DNA of 26,021 bases, taken from the NCBI GenBank assembly GCA_002343455.1, contig DDSR01000295.1, positions 1 through 26,021 of the forward strand. Direction: 5' to 3'. The notes under the pieces are model-generated. The model ran no database searches, was not told where the DNA came from, and worked only from the letters and a program-made list of their open reading frames with translations. This document shows positions 1-8,523 of this stretch, one piece after another. Source of the stretch: Deltaproteobacteria bacterium UBA2385 (GTDB taxonomy: Bacteria; Myxococcota_A; UBA796; UBA2385). Position 1 is the stretch's first letter; each line of letters opens with the position of its first letter. The position numbers and the translations under genes were made by a program.

Positions 1-70
1 GCCCGAAGGGCCGGAGGGGGGGGCAGCCTGTTTCATGGCTCAGGGCGCCCGTCTACGGCGCCATGGGGAA

Positions 71-823
71 CTACCCCCGTCGAAACCCCCGCGGCGCCGG
101 GTAGCTGTACCCCGGCGCCTTCTGTCCGGTCATCTGTGCGACCTGCTGCGGCGGGATGTGCTCGGGGAAGAACTGGTACCAGCCCGGCGCGAAGCCGGCG
201 AACTGTTTGTCTGGACGGATGCGCTTCTTGTTGCGCACGGCGTCGGCAAACTCGGCCAGCGGCTTGCTGGCCTCGTTCTTCTTCAAGCCCTGGGCCAGGA
301 CGGCGACGGCCTTGTCGCGGTCGCCGGACTCCAAGGCCAGCCAGCCGTAGACGGCCCAGAAGCTGGGGTCGCCGCCGCCGGGGCCGGTGGCCTTCTCCAT
401 CCGGGCCAGGGCCTCGGCGGGCTTGCCCTCGCGGTGGTCCAGGCAGGCGAGCATGGCCTGGCTCATCCAGTTGCGGCTCCAGGACTTCTCCAGGTGCTCG
501 CGGGCCCCCTTCCAGCTGCGCTGGAGGTAGTCGACGGCGCCGAGCTGGGCATGGATCTGCTCGGCGACCAGGAACTGCCACTTCGCCAGAGCGAAGCCCT
601 GCTGGAGGAGCTCGCGGCCGCGGTCGAGCTTCTGGGCCTGGAAGGCGTCGCCGGCCTGCTTCATCAGGGCTTCGAGCTGCCGCCCGGTGCGGCGGGCCAG
701 GAAGAAGTAGGCGGTCAGCAGGACGATGATGGCGGGCAGGAAGCCGGCCAACCAGCCGGCGACCAGCGCGCCCAGGGCGTAGCCGAGGAGGGAGAGGCCG
801 AGGCTGATGAGGAGGTTGTACAT
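71..823 (-). CDS. Membrane-anchored TPR-like protein
   Basis: The 250-residue product begins with two closely spaced hydrophobic segments (about residues 3-25 and 28-44), followed by a basic stretch (ARRTGRQ) and a mostly alpha-helical, Ala/Leu-rich soluble part. That part has TPR-like spacing (for example ALARMEKATG, then WLALESGDRDKAVAVLAQGL), so the likely role is a membrane-tethered protein-interaction scaffold. It lies 39 bp downstream of the lipoprotein gene at 863-1339 on the same strand and is probably co-transcribed. The ATG has only a weak purine stretch upstream. The C-terminal 60 residues are Pro/Gly/aromatic-rich and end in PAPRGFRRG. I do not recognise a specific family, and the TPR call rests on pattern only. 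Confidence 0.75.
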   Translation of the reverse strand: MYNLLISLGLSLLGYALGALVAGWLAGFLPAIIVLLTAYFFLARRTGRQLEALMKQAGDAFQAQKLDRGRELLQQGFALAKWQFLVAEQIHAQLGAVDYLQRSWKGAREHLEKSWSRNWMSQAMLACLDHREGKPAEALARMEKATGPGGGDPSFWAVYGWLALESGDRDKAVAVLAQGLKKNEASKPLAEFADAVRNKKRIRPDKQFAGFAPGWYQFFPEHIPPQQVAQMTGQKAPGYSYPAPRGFRRG

Positions 824-862
824 GCGCCCGCAGCTAACCGACGAGCCCCCCAGCCGGGGAAC

Positions 863-1339
863 CTACTGCTTGCTGAGCGAGACGGTGCCCTCGGGGATGT
901 CGATCGTGCCCGACTGCCCCAGGGCGTTGTCGTTCCAGGTGTCCTGGTAGGACCAGACCCCCCCGATATGCGGGCCCTGGTAGAACATCTCGCCCTCCCA
1001 GACGAAGGCGTGGGTGGAGCCCTGGTTGGTCAGGTAGGTCCCGGCGAAGGAGAGCGAGAAGTCCGAGCAGTTCTCCGGTTCGCGCACGAAGTCGGCGACG
1101 AAGGGCTGCCCGTCGATGCTGACCTTGACGGTCTGCTGCCCGCCGACGTACTCGAGGTCCCAGAGGGACCAGCCGTTGAAGAACATGCGGGGCCAGGGGT
1201 AGTACGCGACGTTCTCGCCCGAGATCTCCTCGGTCGGCGAGCTGACGAAGGAGTTGGTGGCGTAGCTGCCGTTCATGCGGGTGTCGCTCTGGCACTCCGA
1301 CTCGCAGCCGGAGAGCAGGACCAGGCTCAGAAGCAGCAT
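863..1339 (-). CDS. Small putative lipoprotein, unknown function
   Basis: The 158-residue product starts with a short hydrophobic signal and a good lipobox (VLLSGC, Cys12), so it is predicted to be exported and lipidated. The frame stays open further upstream, but the ATG at 1339 is preferred: it sits about nine bases after a GAGGGAG Shine-Dalgarno-like sequence and puts the lipobox where it belongs. The mature part is rich in Ser, Trp, Tyr and Gly and looks beta-rich (for example YYPWPRMFFNGWSLWDLEYV), with one Cys pair (C16 and the NCSDF Cys) that could form a disulfide. No known domain is recognised. It is the first gene of a probable two-gene minus-strand unit with the membrane TPR-like gene, and is divergent from the BMC-like gene. 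Confidence 0.7.
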   Translation of the reverse strand: MLLLSLVLLSGCESECQSDTRMNGSYATNSFVSSPTEEISGENVAYYPWPRMFFNGWSLWDLEYVGGQQTVKVSIDGQPFVADFVREPENCSDFSLSFAGTYLTNQGSTHAFVWEGEMFYQGPHIGGVWSYQDTWNDNALGQSGTIDIPEGTVSLSKQ

Positions 1340-1411
1340 TCCAGGCACTCCCTCGAAGACCCGCGCACGGTAGCATGCCCGGGCTGCTTCGGCTCGCTCC
1401 TCTGGCTCGCC

Positions 1412-1440
1412 TTGCCGAGGCCCCGGCGGTCGCGTAGAAG
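1412..1440 (+). promoter_or_regulatory. Candidate sigma-70-like promoter for the BMC-like operon
   Basis: TTGCCG (1412-1417) is separated by exactly 17 bp from TAGAAG (1435-1440); each hexamer matches the consensus at four of six positions. It lies about 30 bp upstream of the ATG at 1470, inside the 130-bp divergent intergenic region. A GAGG (1460-1463) six bases before that ATG is a plausible ribosome binding site. Half-matches of this quality are common, so this is only a candidate. Confidence 0.3.
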
Positions 1441-1469
1441 GCTCCCCCCCTGCTCTCCCGAGGTCCCGC

Positions 1470-2126
1470 ATGGCTGACGCCAAGGCCCCCATCGACCTGC
1501 GCTGCTTCACCTACATCGACGTGCTCCAGCCCCAGACGGCGGGCTTCCTGGGCACGGTCAGCCAGGGCTACCACCCGCTCAAGGGCCAGGCCTCGCTCTT
1601 CATCGAGGTGGCGCCGGGCATGGACATCAACATCGTCAGCGACATCGCGCTGAAGCAGACAACCTGCACCCCCTCGATGATGGTGGTCGAGCGGCACTTC
1701 GGCGTGCTGGAGCTGCACGACTACGACCAGGGCCAGGTGCGCGCCGCGGGCGAGGCCATCCTGGCGGCCCTGGACCTGAAGGTGGAGCAGCGGCTCAAGC
1801 CCGTCGTGGTCAGCGAGGAGACCATCACCGGGATCACCGGCTACCACAGCCAGATCGTCAACCGGATGCGGCACGGCAACTTCATCGAGGAGGGCTACGT
1901 CCTCTACGTGCTGGAGACGCACCCCGCCGGCTACGCCCTCTTCGCCACCAACGAGGCCGAGAAGGCCGCCCGCATCGATGTGCTGGAGTTCCAGTCCATC
2001 GGCGCCTTCGGCCGCGTCTACCTGGGCGGCTCCGAAGAGGAGATCCGCCAGGCCGCCGCCGCCGCGGTCGCCGCCCTGCAGGGCGTCACCGGCCGCGAGA
2101 ACAAGGTCAAGGTCGACACCAACTGA
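1470..2126 (+). CDS. Tandem BMC-domain (EutL/PduB-type) microcompartment shell-like protein
   Basis: The 218-residue protein looks like a permuted tandem BMC-fold shell protein (BMC-T class, PF00936 superfamily). Residues about 20-100 contain a strand/helix pattern with [20 protein letters not shown] followed by [20 protein letters not shown]. Residues about 130-210 repeat the theme with [20 protein letters not shown] and [20 protein letters not shown], which is the typical BMC order: helix, strand, edge loop, strand, then an Ala-rich helix. BMC-T proteins form pseudohexameric trimers, often with a gated pore, in bacterial organelle shells. No other shell gene (BMC-H or pentamer BMC-P) and no classical cargo enzyme is present here. 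It leads an operon with the thiolase 11 bp downstream. The family call is from memory of the fold pattern; a structure-based search would settle it. Confidence 0.65.
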   Translation: MADAKAPIDLRCFTYIDVLQPQTAGFLGTVSQGYHPLKGQASLFIEVAPGMDINIVSDIALKQTTCTPSMMVVERHFGVLELHDYDQGQVRAAGEAILAALDLKVEQRLKPVVVSEETITGITGYHSQIVNRMRHGNFIEEGYVLYVLETHPAGYALFATNEAEKAARIDVLEFQSIGAFGRVYLGGSEEEIRQAAAAAVAALQGVTGRENKVKVDTN

Positions 2127-2137
2127 GGGAGCCCGCC

Positions 2138-3352
2138 ATGCACCAGGTCTTCGTCTGCGAGGCGCTGCGGACGCCGATCGGCCGCTTCCAGGGCGGCCTC
2201 TCCGAGGTCCGGCCCGACGATCTGCTGGCCCAGGCCATCGCCGCCGCCGTGGCCCGCTCGGGTATCGACCCGGCGCTGATCGACGACGTCTTCGCCGGCT
2301 GCGCCAACCAGGCGGGCGAGGACAACCGCAACGTGGCCCGGATGGCCCTGCTGCTGGCGGGGCTGCCGCACAGCGTGCCCGGCGTGACCGTCAACCGGCT
2401 CTGCGCCAGCGGCCTGGAGGCGGTCAACCAGGCGGCGCGGGCGATCCGCAGCGGCGAGGCCAGCCTCTGCCTGGCCGGCGGGGTCGAGAGCATGAGCCGG
2501 GCGCCCTACTCGATGCCGCGCGGGCCGCAGCTGCCCAAGGCCGGCAACGCCACCATCTACGACACCAGCCTGGGCTGGCGCTACCCGAACCCGGCGATGG
2601 AGGCCCTCTTCCCACTCGAAGCCATGGGCGAGACCGCCGAGAACATCGTCGACTCCCACGGGATCACCCGAGAAGCGCAGGACGCCTTCGCCCTGCGAAG
2701 CCATCAGAAGGCGCTCGCGGCCGAGGCCGAGGGCGCCTTCGCGGCCGAGCGAATCGCCGTCGCCGTCCCCGGCCGCAAGGGCCCCGCCGGAGGCAAGGGA
2801 ACCGGGAGCTTCGAGCGCGACGAGGGCCCCCGGGCCGACACCAGCCTCGACGGCCTCGCCGCCCTGCGCCCCGCCTTCCGCAAGGGGGGCAGCGTCACGG
2901 CCGGCAACAGCTCGACGCTGAACGACGGGGCGGCCTGCCTTGTCCTCGCCAGCGAGGCCCGGGTCCGCGAGCTCGGCCTGCGCCCCCTCGCCCGCCTGCT
3001 CAGCAGCGCCGCCGCCGGGGTCGATCCCCGTCGGATGGGACTCGGCCCGGTGCCCGCCACTCGCAAGGCCCTGGCCCTGGCCGGCCTGCGCCTGGACCAG
3101 GTCGAGCTGGTCGAGCTGAACGAGGCCTTCGCCGCCCAGTCCCTCGGCGTGATCCAGGAGCTCGACCTCGACCCCGAGCGGGTCAATGTGCACGGCGGAG
3201 CCATCGCCCTGGGCCACCCGCTGGGCTGCTCGGGCGCCCGCATCCTGACCACCCTGGTGCACGCCCTGCATCGCCACGGCAAGACGATCGGCATGGCCTC
3301 GCTCTGCGTGGGCGTCGGGCAGGGCGTCACCACCCTCGTCGAGGCCGTCTGA
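2138..3352 (+). CDS. Thiolase, 3-oxoadipyl-CoA / acetyl-CoA acyltransferase type
   Basis: The 404-residue protein is a complete type-II thiolase that should cleave a 3-oxoacyl-CoA with CoA to give acetyl-CoA plus a shortened acyl-CoA. The nucleophile Cys89 sits in [12 protein letters not shown], His360 in [14 protein letters not shown], and Cys390 in LCVGVGQG, so the catalytic set is intact. The segments [27 protein letters not shown] and [12 protein letters not shown] are characteristic of the PaaJ/PcaF (3-oxoadipyl-CoA thiolase) branch of aromatic-acid degradation; that substrate is inferred. The ATG follows a GAGGGAG sequence at good spacing. It lies 11 bp after the BMC-like gene and 13 bp before the dehydrogenase, so the three are almost certainly one operon. 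Confidence 0.95.
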   Translation: MHQVFVCEALRTPIGRFQGGLSEVRPDDLLAQAIAAAVARSGIDPALIDDVFAGCANQAGEDNRNVARMALLLAGLPHSVPGVTVNRLCASGLEAVNQAARAIRSGEASLCLAGGVESMSRAPYSMPRGPQLPKAGNATIYDTSLGWRYPNPAMEALFPLEAMGETAENIVDSHGITREAQDAFALRSHQKALAAEAEGAFAAERIAVAVPGRKGPAGGKGTGSFERDEGPRADTSLDGLAALRPAFRKGGSVTAGNSSTLNDGAACLVLASEARVRELGLRPLARLLSSAAAGVDPRRMGLGPVPATRKALALAGLRLDQVELVELNEAFAAQSLGVIQELDLDPERVNVHGGAIALGHPLGCSGARILTTLVHALHRHGKTIGMASLCVGVGQGVTTLVEAV

Positions 3353-3365
3353 GCCTGGAGTCTCC

Positions 3366-4223
3366 ATGTCGTTTTCGCGTGTGACCGTCATCGGCGCCGG
3401 CACCATGGGCCACGGCATCGCCCACGTCGCGGCCCTGGCCGGCCAGCAGGTCCGCCTCTTCGACCTCGACCCCAAGGCGGTCGAGCGGGGGCTCGGCGCC
3501 GTGCGCAAGAACCTCGACAAGGGGGTGGAGAAGGGCAAGCTCGACGCCGCCAGCCGCGACGAGGCCTGGGCCCGCCTCTCGGGAGAGAGCGACCTCGCCC
3601 GCGCCTGCGAGGGGGCCGACCTCGTCGTCGAGGCCGTGCCCGAGCGCCTGGAGCTGAAGCAGCGGCTCTTCGCCTCGGTGGCCCCGCTGGTCTCCCCGGA
3701 CTGCGTGCTGGCGACCAACACCAGCAGCCTCTCCGTCGCCGCGATCGCCTCGGTCGTGCCTCGGCCCGAGCGCCTGCTCGGCACCCACTTCTTCAACCCG
3801 GTCCACATCATGGCCCTGCTGGAGCTGGTCCACCACGCCGGCACGGATCCGGCCGTGCTGGCCCGGGTCAAGGCCTGGGGCGAGGGCCTGGGCAAGGAGT
3901 GCATCGTCGTCCGCGACAGCCCCGGCTTCGCCACCAGCCGGCTGGGGATCTGCCTGGGCATGGAGGCGATCCGCATGCTGGAGGAGGGCGTGGCCAGCGC
4001 CGAAGACATCGACAAGGCCATGGTCCTCGGCTACCGCCACCCGATGGGGCCGCTGCGGCTGACCGACCTCGTCGGCCTGGACGTGCGGCTGAACATCGGC
4101 GAGTACCTCGCCCGCGAGCTGGGCAACCCGGCCTTCAACCCTCCGGCCCTGCTGCGGGAGAAGGTCGAGCGCGGCGAGCTGGGCCAGAAGTCGGGCCAGG
4201 GCTTCTACACCTGGTCGGCCTGA
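3366..4223 (+). CDS. 3-hydroxyacyl-CoA dehydrogenase (3-hydroxybutyryl/3-hydroxyadipyl-CoA type)
   Basis: The 285-residue, single-function enzyme oxidises an L-3-hydroxyacyl-CoA to the 3-oxoacyl-CoA with NAD, the step just before the upstream thiolase. The N-terminal Rossmann motif is [10 protein letters not shown] (Gly10, Gly12, Gly15) with acidic Asp34/Asp36 at the end of beta-2 for NAD preference. The catalytic dyad is His141 (THFFNP) and Glu153, twelve residues apart as in the characterised family. The C-terminal helical domain carries the usual [18 protein letters not shown] and DLVGLDV segments. Length matches PaaH/Hbd proteins. It is the last gene of the operon and converges on the HtrA-like gene with only 7 bp between stops. 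Whether the substrate is straight-chain or 3-hydroxyadipyl-CoA cannot be decided from sequence. Confidence 0.95.
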   Translation: MSFSRVTVIGAGTMGHGIAHVAALAGQQVRLFDLDPKAVERGLGAVRKNLDKGVEKGKLDAASRDEAWARLSGESDLARACEGADLVVEAVPERLELKQRLFASVAPLVSPDCVLATNTSSLSVAAIASVVPRPERLLGTHFFNPVHIMALLELVHHAGTDPAVLARVKAWGEGLGKECIVVRDSPGFATSRLGICLGMEAIRMLEEGVASAEDIDKAMVLGYRHPMGPLRLTDLVGLDVRLNIGEYLARELGNPAFNPPALLREKVERGELGQKSGQGFYTWSA

Positions 4224-4230
4224 GCCGCGC

Positions 4231-5619
4231 TCAGCGCAGGCCGGCGACGACCGCCCAGAGCTCTTCTCCGTCCCTCCACAGGCGCAGGCTGACGGTGCCA
4301 CGCTTGGCGGCGGCCAGCAGCAGCTCGGCGGGCAGGCCCAGGGGCTCGGGGCCGACCCCCACCAGGACATCGCCGGGGCGCACGCCGGCCATCTCAGAAG
4401 GAGAACCTGGGTCGACGCTCCAGACCAGCACCCCTCGCTCGGGAAGGGGGGCGGGCAGGGCGAAGACCGAGGCGCCCTGCTCGTTCAGCGCGACCAGGCG
4501 GAGCCCCGCCCAGGCCATGGCGCCCGAGGGCGGCGGGCTCTTCGCGGCGAGGACCTCGACCTCCTCCCCGGTGCGCACCCGGGCCGACATCGTGCGGCCG
4601 CCGCGCTCCCAGGAGAGCTCCAGGCTGGTGGCGACCCCCCGGGCCAGGACGAGGCCCCGCAGATCCTCGCTGCCGAGGATGCTCTCGCCGTCGACCTGCC
4701 GCACCACGTCGCCCGCGCGCAGGCCGGCCTTGTCCGCCGGGCCGCCGGGCACGACCCGGGTGACCTCCACCCCGGGCTTGGGCTGGGCGCCGCTGGCGGG
4801 GCGATCCCGGGTGCTGAGGCCCAGGCTGGCGCGGGCCACCCGCCCGGCCTCCAGCAGCTCGTCGACGATGCGCCGGGCCATCGGTGAGGGGATGGCGAAA
4901 GAGACGCCAGCGTACTGCCCGTCGCTGCCGGGAGGGGTGAAGATGGCGGTGTTGACGCCGACGATCTGCCCGCGCAGGTTGAAGAGGGGGCCGCCCGACG
5001 AGCCCGGGTTGAGGGCGGTGTCGGTCTGGATGTAGTCCTGGATCTCGTTGCGGAAGAGGTTGCGCCGCCCCCGGGCGCTGACGATGCCGGTGGTGACGGT
5101 GAAGGGGAAGTCGAAGGGGTGCCCGACGGCGACGACCAGCTCACCCACGGCGAGGTCGTCGTTCTCGGCCAGCTCGGCCCAGGGCAGCTCCTGCTCGGAC
5201 TTGACGCGCAGCAGGGCGAGGTCGGTGCGGGCGTCGACCGCCACGATCTCGGCGTGGTAGCTGCGCTGGTCGTGCAGTGTGACGACGGCGGCCTTGGCCC
5301 CGGCGATGACGTGGTGGTTGGTGAGGATCAGGCCGTCGGCCGAGATCAAGGCGCCGCTGCCGCTGCTGGGGGTAGTCTCGCCGCGGCCGCCCGGGAGCGG
5401 CAGGCGGTACTCGTTGCTGAGCTCCAGCAGGCCCGGCGAAGTGCTGTCGCCCTTGATGGCCTCGATGTAGACCGTCGCTGGCGTCACCGCGCGCGCCACC
5501 TCGACGAAGGCCTGGTTCATCGCCCGCGCGATCTCCAAGCCGGGAGCGTCCTGGGGCACCCGCACGGGCGCTGCCCAGGCGCGGTTCAGCAGCAGCAGCA
5601 GCAAGAGAGGAAGCGTCAC
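4231..5619 (-). CDS. HtrA/DegP-like periplasmic serine protease with two PDZ domains
   Basis: The 462-residue product starts at a GTG (5619), giving a short Sec signal (a run of Leu, then NRAWA before APVRVP), so it should act in the periplasm on misfolded envelope proteins. The trypsin-like domain has an intact triad: His103 (LTNHHVIAG), Asp133 (ARTDLALL) and Ser208 (NPGSSGGPL). PDZ1 is at about residues 270-360 (PADKAGLRAGDVV) and PDZ2 at about 385-462 (PSEMAGVRPGDVLVGVG). The frame is open far upstream of the GTG, but those residues look antisense to the plus-strand gene and are discarded. The Shine-Dalgarno is weak, so a nearby alternative start is possible. It is divergent from the DUF4388/J-domain gene across about 66 bp. 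Confidence 0.93.
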   Translation of the reverse strand: MTLPLLLLLLLNRAWAAPVRVPQDAPGLEIARAMNQAFVEVARAVTPATVYIEAIKGDSTSPGLLELSNEYRLPLPGGRGETTPSSGSGALISADGLILTNHHVIAGAKAAVVTLHDQRSYHAEIVAVDARTDLALLRVKSEQELPWAELAENDDLAVGELVVAVGHPFDFPFTVTTGIVSARGRRNLFRNEIQDYIQTDTALNPGSSGGPLFNLRGQIVGVNTAIFTPPGSDGQYAGVSFAIPSPMARRIVDELLEAGRVARASLGLSTRDRPASGAQPKPGVEVTRVVPGGPADKAGLRAGDVVRQVDGESILGSEDLRGLVLARGVATSLELSWERGGRTMSARVRTGEEVEVLAAKSPPPSGAMAWAGLRLVALNEQGASVFALPAPLPERGVLVWSVDPGSPSEMAGVRPGDVLVGVGPEPLGLPAELLLAAAKRGTVSLRLWRDGEELWAVVAGLR

Positions 5620-5657
5620 GATCTCATCGTAGCCCGACGCAAGGCGGGCGCCTGCAT

Positions 5658-5663
5658 TACAAT
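5658..5663 (+). promoter_or_regulatory. Candidate -10 box (TACAAT) upstream of the DUF4388/J-domain gene
   Basis: TACAAT matches the sigma-70 -10 consensus at five of six positions in an otherwise G+C-rich 66-bp divergent gap, 22 bp before the chosen GTG start. No convincing -35 hexamer is seen 16-18 bp upstream. The same hexamer recurs at 18848-18853 in another divergent gap. Confidence 0.3.
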
Positions 5664-5685
5664 CACGGGCCCCCCGGGAGGATTT

Positions 5686-7290
5686 GTGTCGTCGCCCGCA
5701 GCGCTGTCGGAACCCATGGAAGCGGTGATCGCCCGGCTGGTGTCCAGCGGCGCCACGGGCTGCTTGGAGATCAACCAGGGGCAGAAGCGCTGGCTGCTCT
5801 TCTTCTCGGGAGGGGCGCTGATCTTCAGCCGCAGCAACCTCAAGACCGAGCAGCTCGAGGCGGTCCGCGAGAAGGCGGGCGAGGTCACGCAGAGCGAGCT
5901 CTTCCGGCTGCAGGCTACCCGGCGCCTGCGCAACATCTGTCGGCTGACCGAGGGCACGCACCAGTTCCACGAGGGGCAGCACCCCCCGCAGGTGACGCCG
6001 GTCAACGTGCTGCGTTGCCTGCGCGAGGCGGTCATCCAGGCCTACGGCTACGAGGGCCTCACCGAGCGGGCCAGCGGCATCCTGCGCGAGTTTCCTCGGG
6101 TCGCGGGCGAGGTCGGCGGCCTGGGCCTGGACGCCGTGCTCGAGCCCTACCTCCAGGACGTCGACGGCAGCCGCATCGGCAGCGACGTCGTCTCTTTCGC
6201 CCCCTCGCCCCCCGAGCAGGTGCTGGCGGCGCTCTGGCTGATCCACCTGCTCGGCGATCTGGAGCTCTCGCCCTCCCGACAGCGGATTGCGACGGTGCTG
6301 CCCCTGGACGCCGACGGCAAGGCCGTGGCCGCCGGCGATCCCTTCCAGGAGCGCACGACCGGGCGCTTTCCCGCCCCCGAGCTGCGCCCGGCCGAGCCCG
6401 AGTCCGAGAGCCTGGACGTCAGCGGGCTGTTGGCCGAGGTGATCGCCTCGGCGCCGGCCGAGCCCTCTGCCCCTCCGGCCGCCGCGGCCAGGCCGCACGC
6501 GCCTCCACCCGAACACCCCATGGCGCCGCGCCTGCGCCGCCTCGCCCAGCAGATCGGCGGCGCCTCCAACCACTTCGAGCGGCTGGGGCTGCCCTGGGAC
6601 TCGGATCCCGCCGACTTCCGCAAGGCGTACACGGACCTGGCCCGCGATCTGCACCCGGACCGCTACCACGACGCGCCGGACGCCCTGCGGGACCAGGCAA
6701 CCGATCTGTTCGACTCGATCCGCTCCGCGTGGGAGGTGCTGGGCAACGACGCGGCCCGCGCGGCCTACATCGACGTGGCCATCCACGGCAAGAAGACCGA
6801 GGAGGAGCTCGCCCAGGAGCAGCTCGACGCCTACTGGGCCGCCGACGAGGCCTTCAAGAAGGGCATCACGATCTTCCGCAACGGTCGGGTCCGCGAGGCC
6901 CACGATCTGTTCAGGGTGGCCGCCGAAGCTCAGCCCGACGAGCTGGAGTTCCAGGCCTGGTTCGGCTACACGACCTTCTCGGTGAACCGCAGCAGCAACC
7001 CGTCGCTGGCGGAAGATGGCCTGGGCCGGCTGCGCGATGTGCTGGAGCGCAACAAGGGCCAGGAGCGGCAGCTCGACTTCGCCTGGGTGCTGCTGGGCCG
7101 TGCCTGCCGCGAGAAGGGCGAGCTCGAGGCGGCCCGAAAGGCGCTGATCCAGGCCCTGCGCATCAACCCCTCCAACGACGACGCCTCCCGCGAGATGCGT
7201 CGGCTGGACGGAGAGGGCGGCAAGGCCAAGAAGGAGACCGAAGAGAAGAAGCTCGGCTTCTTCGCCTCACTGTTCGGCAAGAAGAAGTAG
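5686..7290 (+). CDS. DUF4388 (PATAN-like) - DnaJ J-domain - TPR protein
   Basis: The 534-residue protein has three parts. Residues about 10-120 match the DUF4388/PATAN pattern seen in myxobacterial regulators (GCLEINQGQKRWLLFFSGGA followed by LIFSRSNL). A Pro/Ala-rich linker spans about 230-285. A J-domain begins near residue 294 (HFERLGLPWDSDPADFRKAY) with the HPD tripeptide at 323-325, which in this family stimulates an Hsp70 ATPase. Residues about 385-510 are TPR-like, and the tail is Lys-rich. GTG at 5686 is chosen because GGGAGGA (5676-5682) immediately precedes it, although the spacer is short; the in-frame ATG at 5716 would remove only ten residues. It converges with adenosine deaminase, leaving 10 bp between stops and no terminator. 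A signalling or chaperone-adaptor role is inferred. Confidence 0.88.
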   Translation: MSSPAALSEPMEAVIARLVSSGATGCLEINQGQKRWLLFFSGGALIFSRSNLKTEQLEAVREKAGEVTQSELFRLQATRRLRNICRLTEGTHQFHEGQHPPQVTPVNVLRCLREAVIQAYGYEGLTERASGILREFPRVAGEVGGLGLDAVLEPYLQDVDGSRIGSDVVSFAPSPPEQVLAALWLIHLLGDLELSPSRQRIATVLPLDADGKAVAAGDPFQERTTGRFPAPELRPAEPESESLDVSGLLAEVIASAPAEPSAPPAAAARPHAPPPEHPMAPRLRRLAQQIGGASNHFERLGLPWDSDPADFRKAYTDLARDLHPDRYHDAPDALRDQATDLFDSIRSAWEVLGNDAARAAYIDVAIHGKKTEEELAQEQLDAYWAADEAFKKGITIFRNGRVREAHDLFRVAAEAQPDELEFQAWFGYTTFSVNRSSNPSLAEDGLGRLRDVLERNKGQERQLDFAWVLLGRACREKGELEAARKALIQALRINPSNDDASREMRRLDGEGGKAKKETEEKKLGFFASLFGKKK

Positions 7291-7300
7291 CTGCGCCGCC

Positions 7301-8515
7301 TCAGCCGGTGTGGGCGGCCATCACCCGGTCGGTGTAGTCGATGATCTGCCGGACGTAGGCGCGCTTCTCCAGGTAGCTTCCGGGGAAGAAGCTTCGCTTG
7401 AAGCCGTGGATCAGCGTCTGGCGGAGGCTCCCCGGGCTCATCGCGAAGGCGTCGACCGCGAGGCGGAGCTCCTGGCTGACGGTGGTGTGGCTGACCAGCC
7501 GGTTGTCCGTACAGATGGTCGCGGAGAGCTTCCGCTCCAGCATCTGGCGGAAGGCGTGGTTCTCGACCGAGCCGATCGCGGGGTTGGTCTGGAGGTTCGA
7601 GGTGATGCAGACCTCGATCGTGATGCGGCGGTCGGCGATGTACTCGGCGAGGTCGTCGACATAGCCCTGGGGGTCGGCCACGTCCGGGCCGCAGAGCCCG
7701 GGAGAGAAGAGGTGGTAGCCGTGGCCGATGCGCTCGGCCTGGAGGTGGGCGATGGCGTCGAAGATGCTCTCCGGTCCATACGCCTCGCCGGCGTGAACGG
7801 TGCGCATCAGGAAGGAGCGGGCGCAGAGCTGGTAGGTCGCGAGGTGGTCGTGACCGGGGTACCCGTCCTCCTGCCCGGCGAGATCGAAGCCGACGATCGG
7901 CAGGCCCAGGCTGTCCCGGCAGTGGATCGCCGCCCGGGCGAGCTCCAGGCTGGCCATGCTGTAGACCTGGCGAGAGGGCGCGTGCTGGAGCACCCCGCAG
8001 AGCTGGGCGTACCAGGTCGAGAAGCCTGCGGTGAACTTGCGCATGGCGCAGACGATGATGCCGTAGCGGAAGGGAGGCTCGCCCCGCTGGAGCACGGCCT
8101 CGCTGGCTTCGTGCTCGGCGCGGGCGCGGGCCAGGCCGCGGTCCACCGCCATCAGGACCTCGTCGAAGGTCGTGCCGGGGTGCATATGGAGCTGCGGCGC
8201 GAAGCGGACCTCGATGTAGCGCACGCCCTCATCGATGTTGTCCCAGGCCAGCTCGTAGGAGGCCCGCTCCAGCGCCTCGGTGTCCTGGAGCACGGCGCAG
8301 GTGTAGGCGAAGCCGTGCAGGTACTCGCCCAGGTCGGCGTAGCGCTCCTTGAAGACCAGCTCGTTGAGCCCCTCTTCGGTGGTCGAGGGCAGGGTCACCC
8401 CCCGCTCGCGCGCCATCTCGACCAGGCTTGACAGGCGCAGCGAGCCATCGAGGTGGAGGTGCAGATCGGTCTTGGGGAGGGCGCGGATCAGGTCGTCGGT
8501 GATGGGCGGGCGCAT
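7301..8515 (-). CDS. add: Adenosine deaminase
   Basis: The 404-residue protein is a metal-dependent amidohydrolase that should convert adenosine to inosine plus ammonia in purine salvage. Zinc ligands His19/His21 are in DLHLHLDGS. HAGE (241-244) supplies the third His and the catalytic Glu244, and RIGHGYH carries His265. The final metal Asp is Asp337 in ICTDNRLVS, where the usual second Asp (TDDP) is Asn338; a TDN variant is, as I recall, common in part of the bacterial family. The ATG at 8515 is chosen because homologues begin close to the HLHLDGS motif; the frame remains open upstream only because it overlaps the binding-protein gene. That gene ends 8 bp upstream, so the two are probably co-transcribed. 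It is longer than typical ~340-residue enzymes. Confidence 0.93.
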   Translation of the reverse strand: MRPPITDDLIRALPKTDLHLHLDGSLRLSSLVEMARERGVTLPSTTEEGLNELVFKERYADLGEYLHGFAYTCAVLQDTEALERASYELAWDNIDEGVRYIEVRFAPQLHMHPGTTFDEVLMAVDRGLARARAEHEASEAVLQRGEPPFRYGIIVCAMRKFTAGFSTWYAQLCGVLQHAPSRQVYSMASLELARAAIHCRDSLGLPIVGFDLAGQEDGYPGHDHLATYQLCARSFLMRTVHAGEAYGPESIFDAIAHLQAERIGHGYHLFSPGLCGPDVADPQGYVDDLAEYIADRRITIEVCITSNLQTNPAIGSVENHAFRQMLERKLSATICTDNRLVSHTTVSQELRLAVDAFAMSPGSLRQTLIHGFKRSFFPGSYLEKRAYVRQIIDYTDRVMAAHTG

Positions 8516-8523
8516 GGCTGCCC

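Noticed and set aside
1..36. A minus-strand ATG at 36 that stays open to the window edge (MKQAAPPPALR) and a small GCCC-GAA-GGGC hairpin at 1-11
   Set aside because: It is too short to judge and lacks a Shine-Dalgarno. It may be the start of the next gene, or simply downstream spacer.
35..1477. A 480-codon plus-strand frame over the first two genes
   Set aside because: It is antisense to a lipoprotein with a proper lipobox and to the membrane TPR-like protein, and has no recognisable motif.
7291..7300. A terminator between the convergent J-domain and adenosine deaminase genes
   Set aside because: Only 10 bp separate the stops, and no stem with a T-run is visible in or beside the gap.
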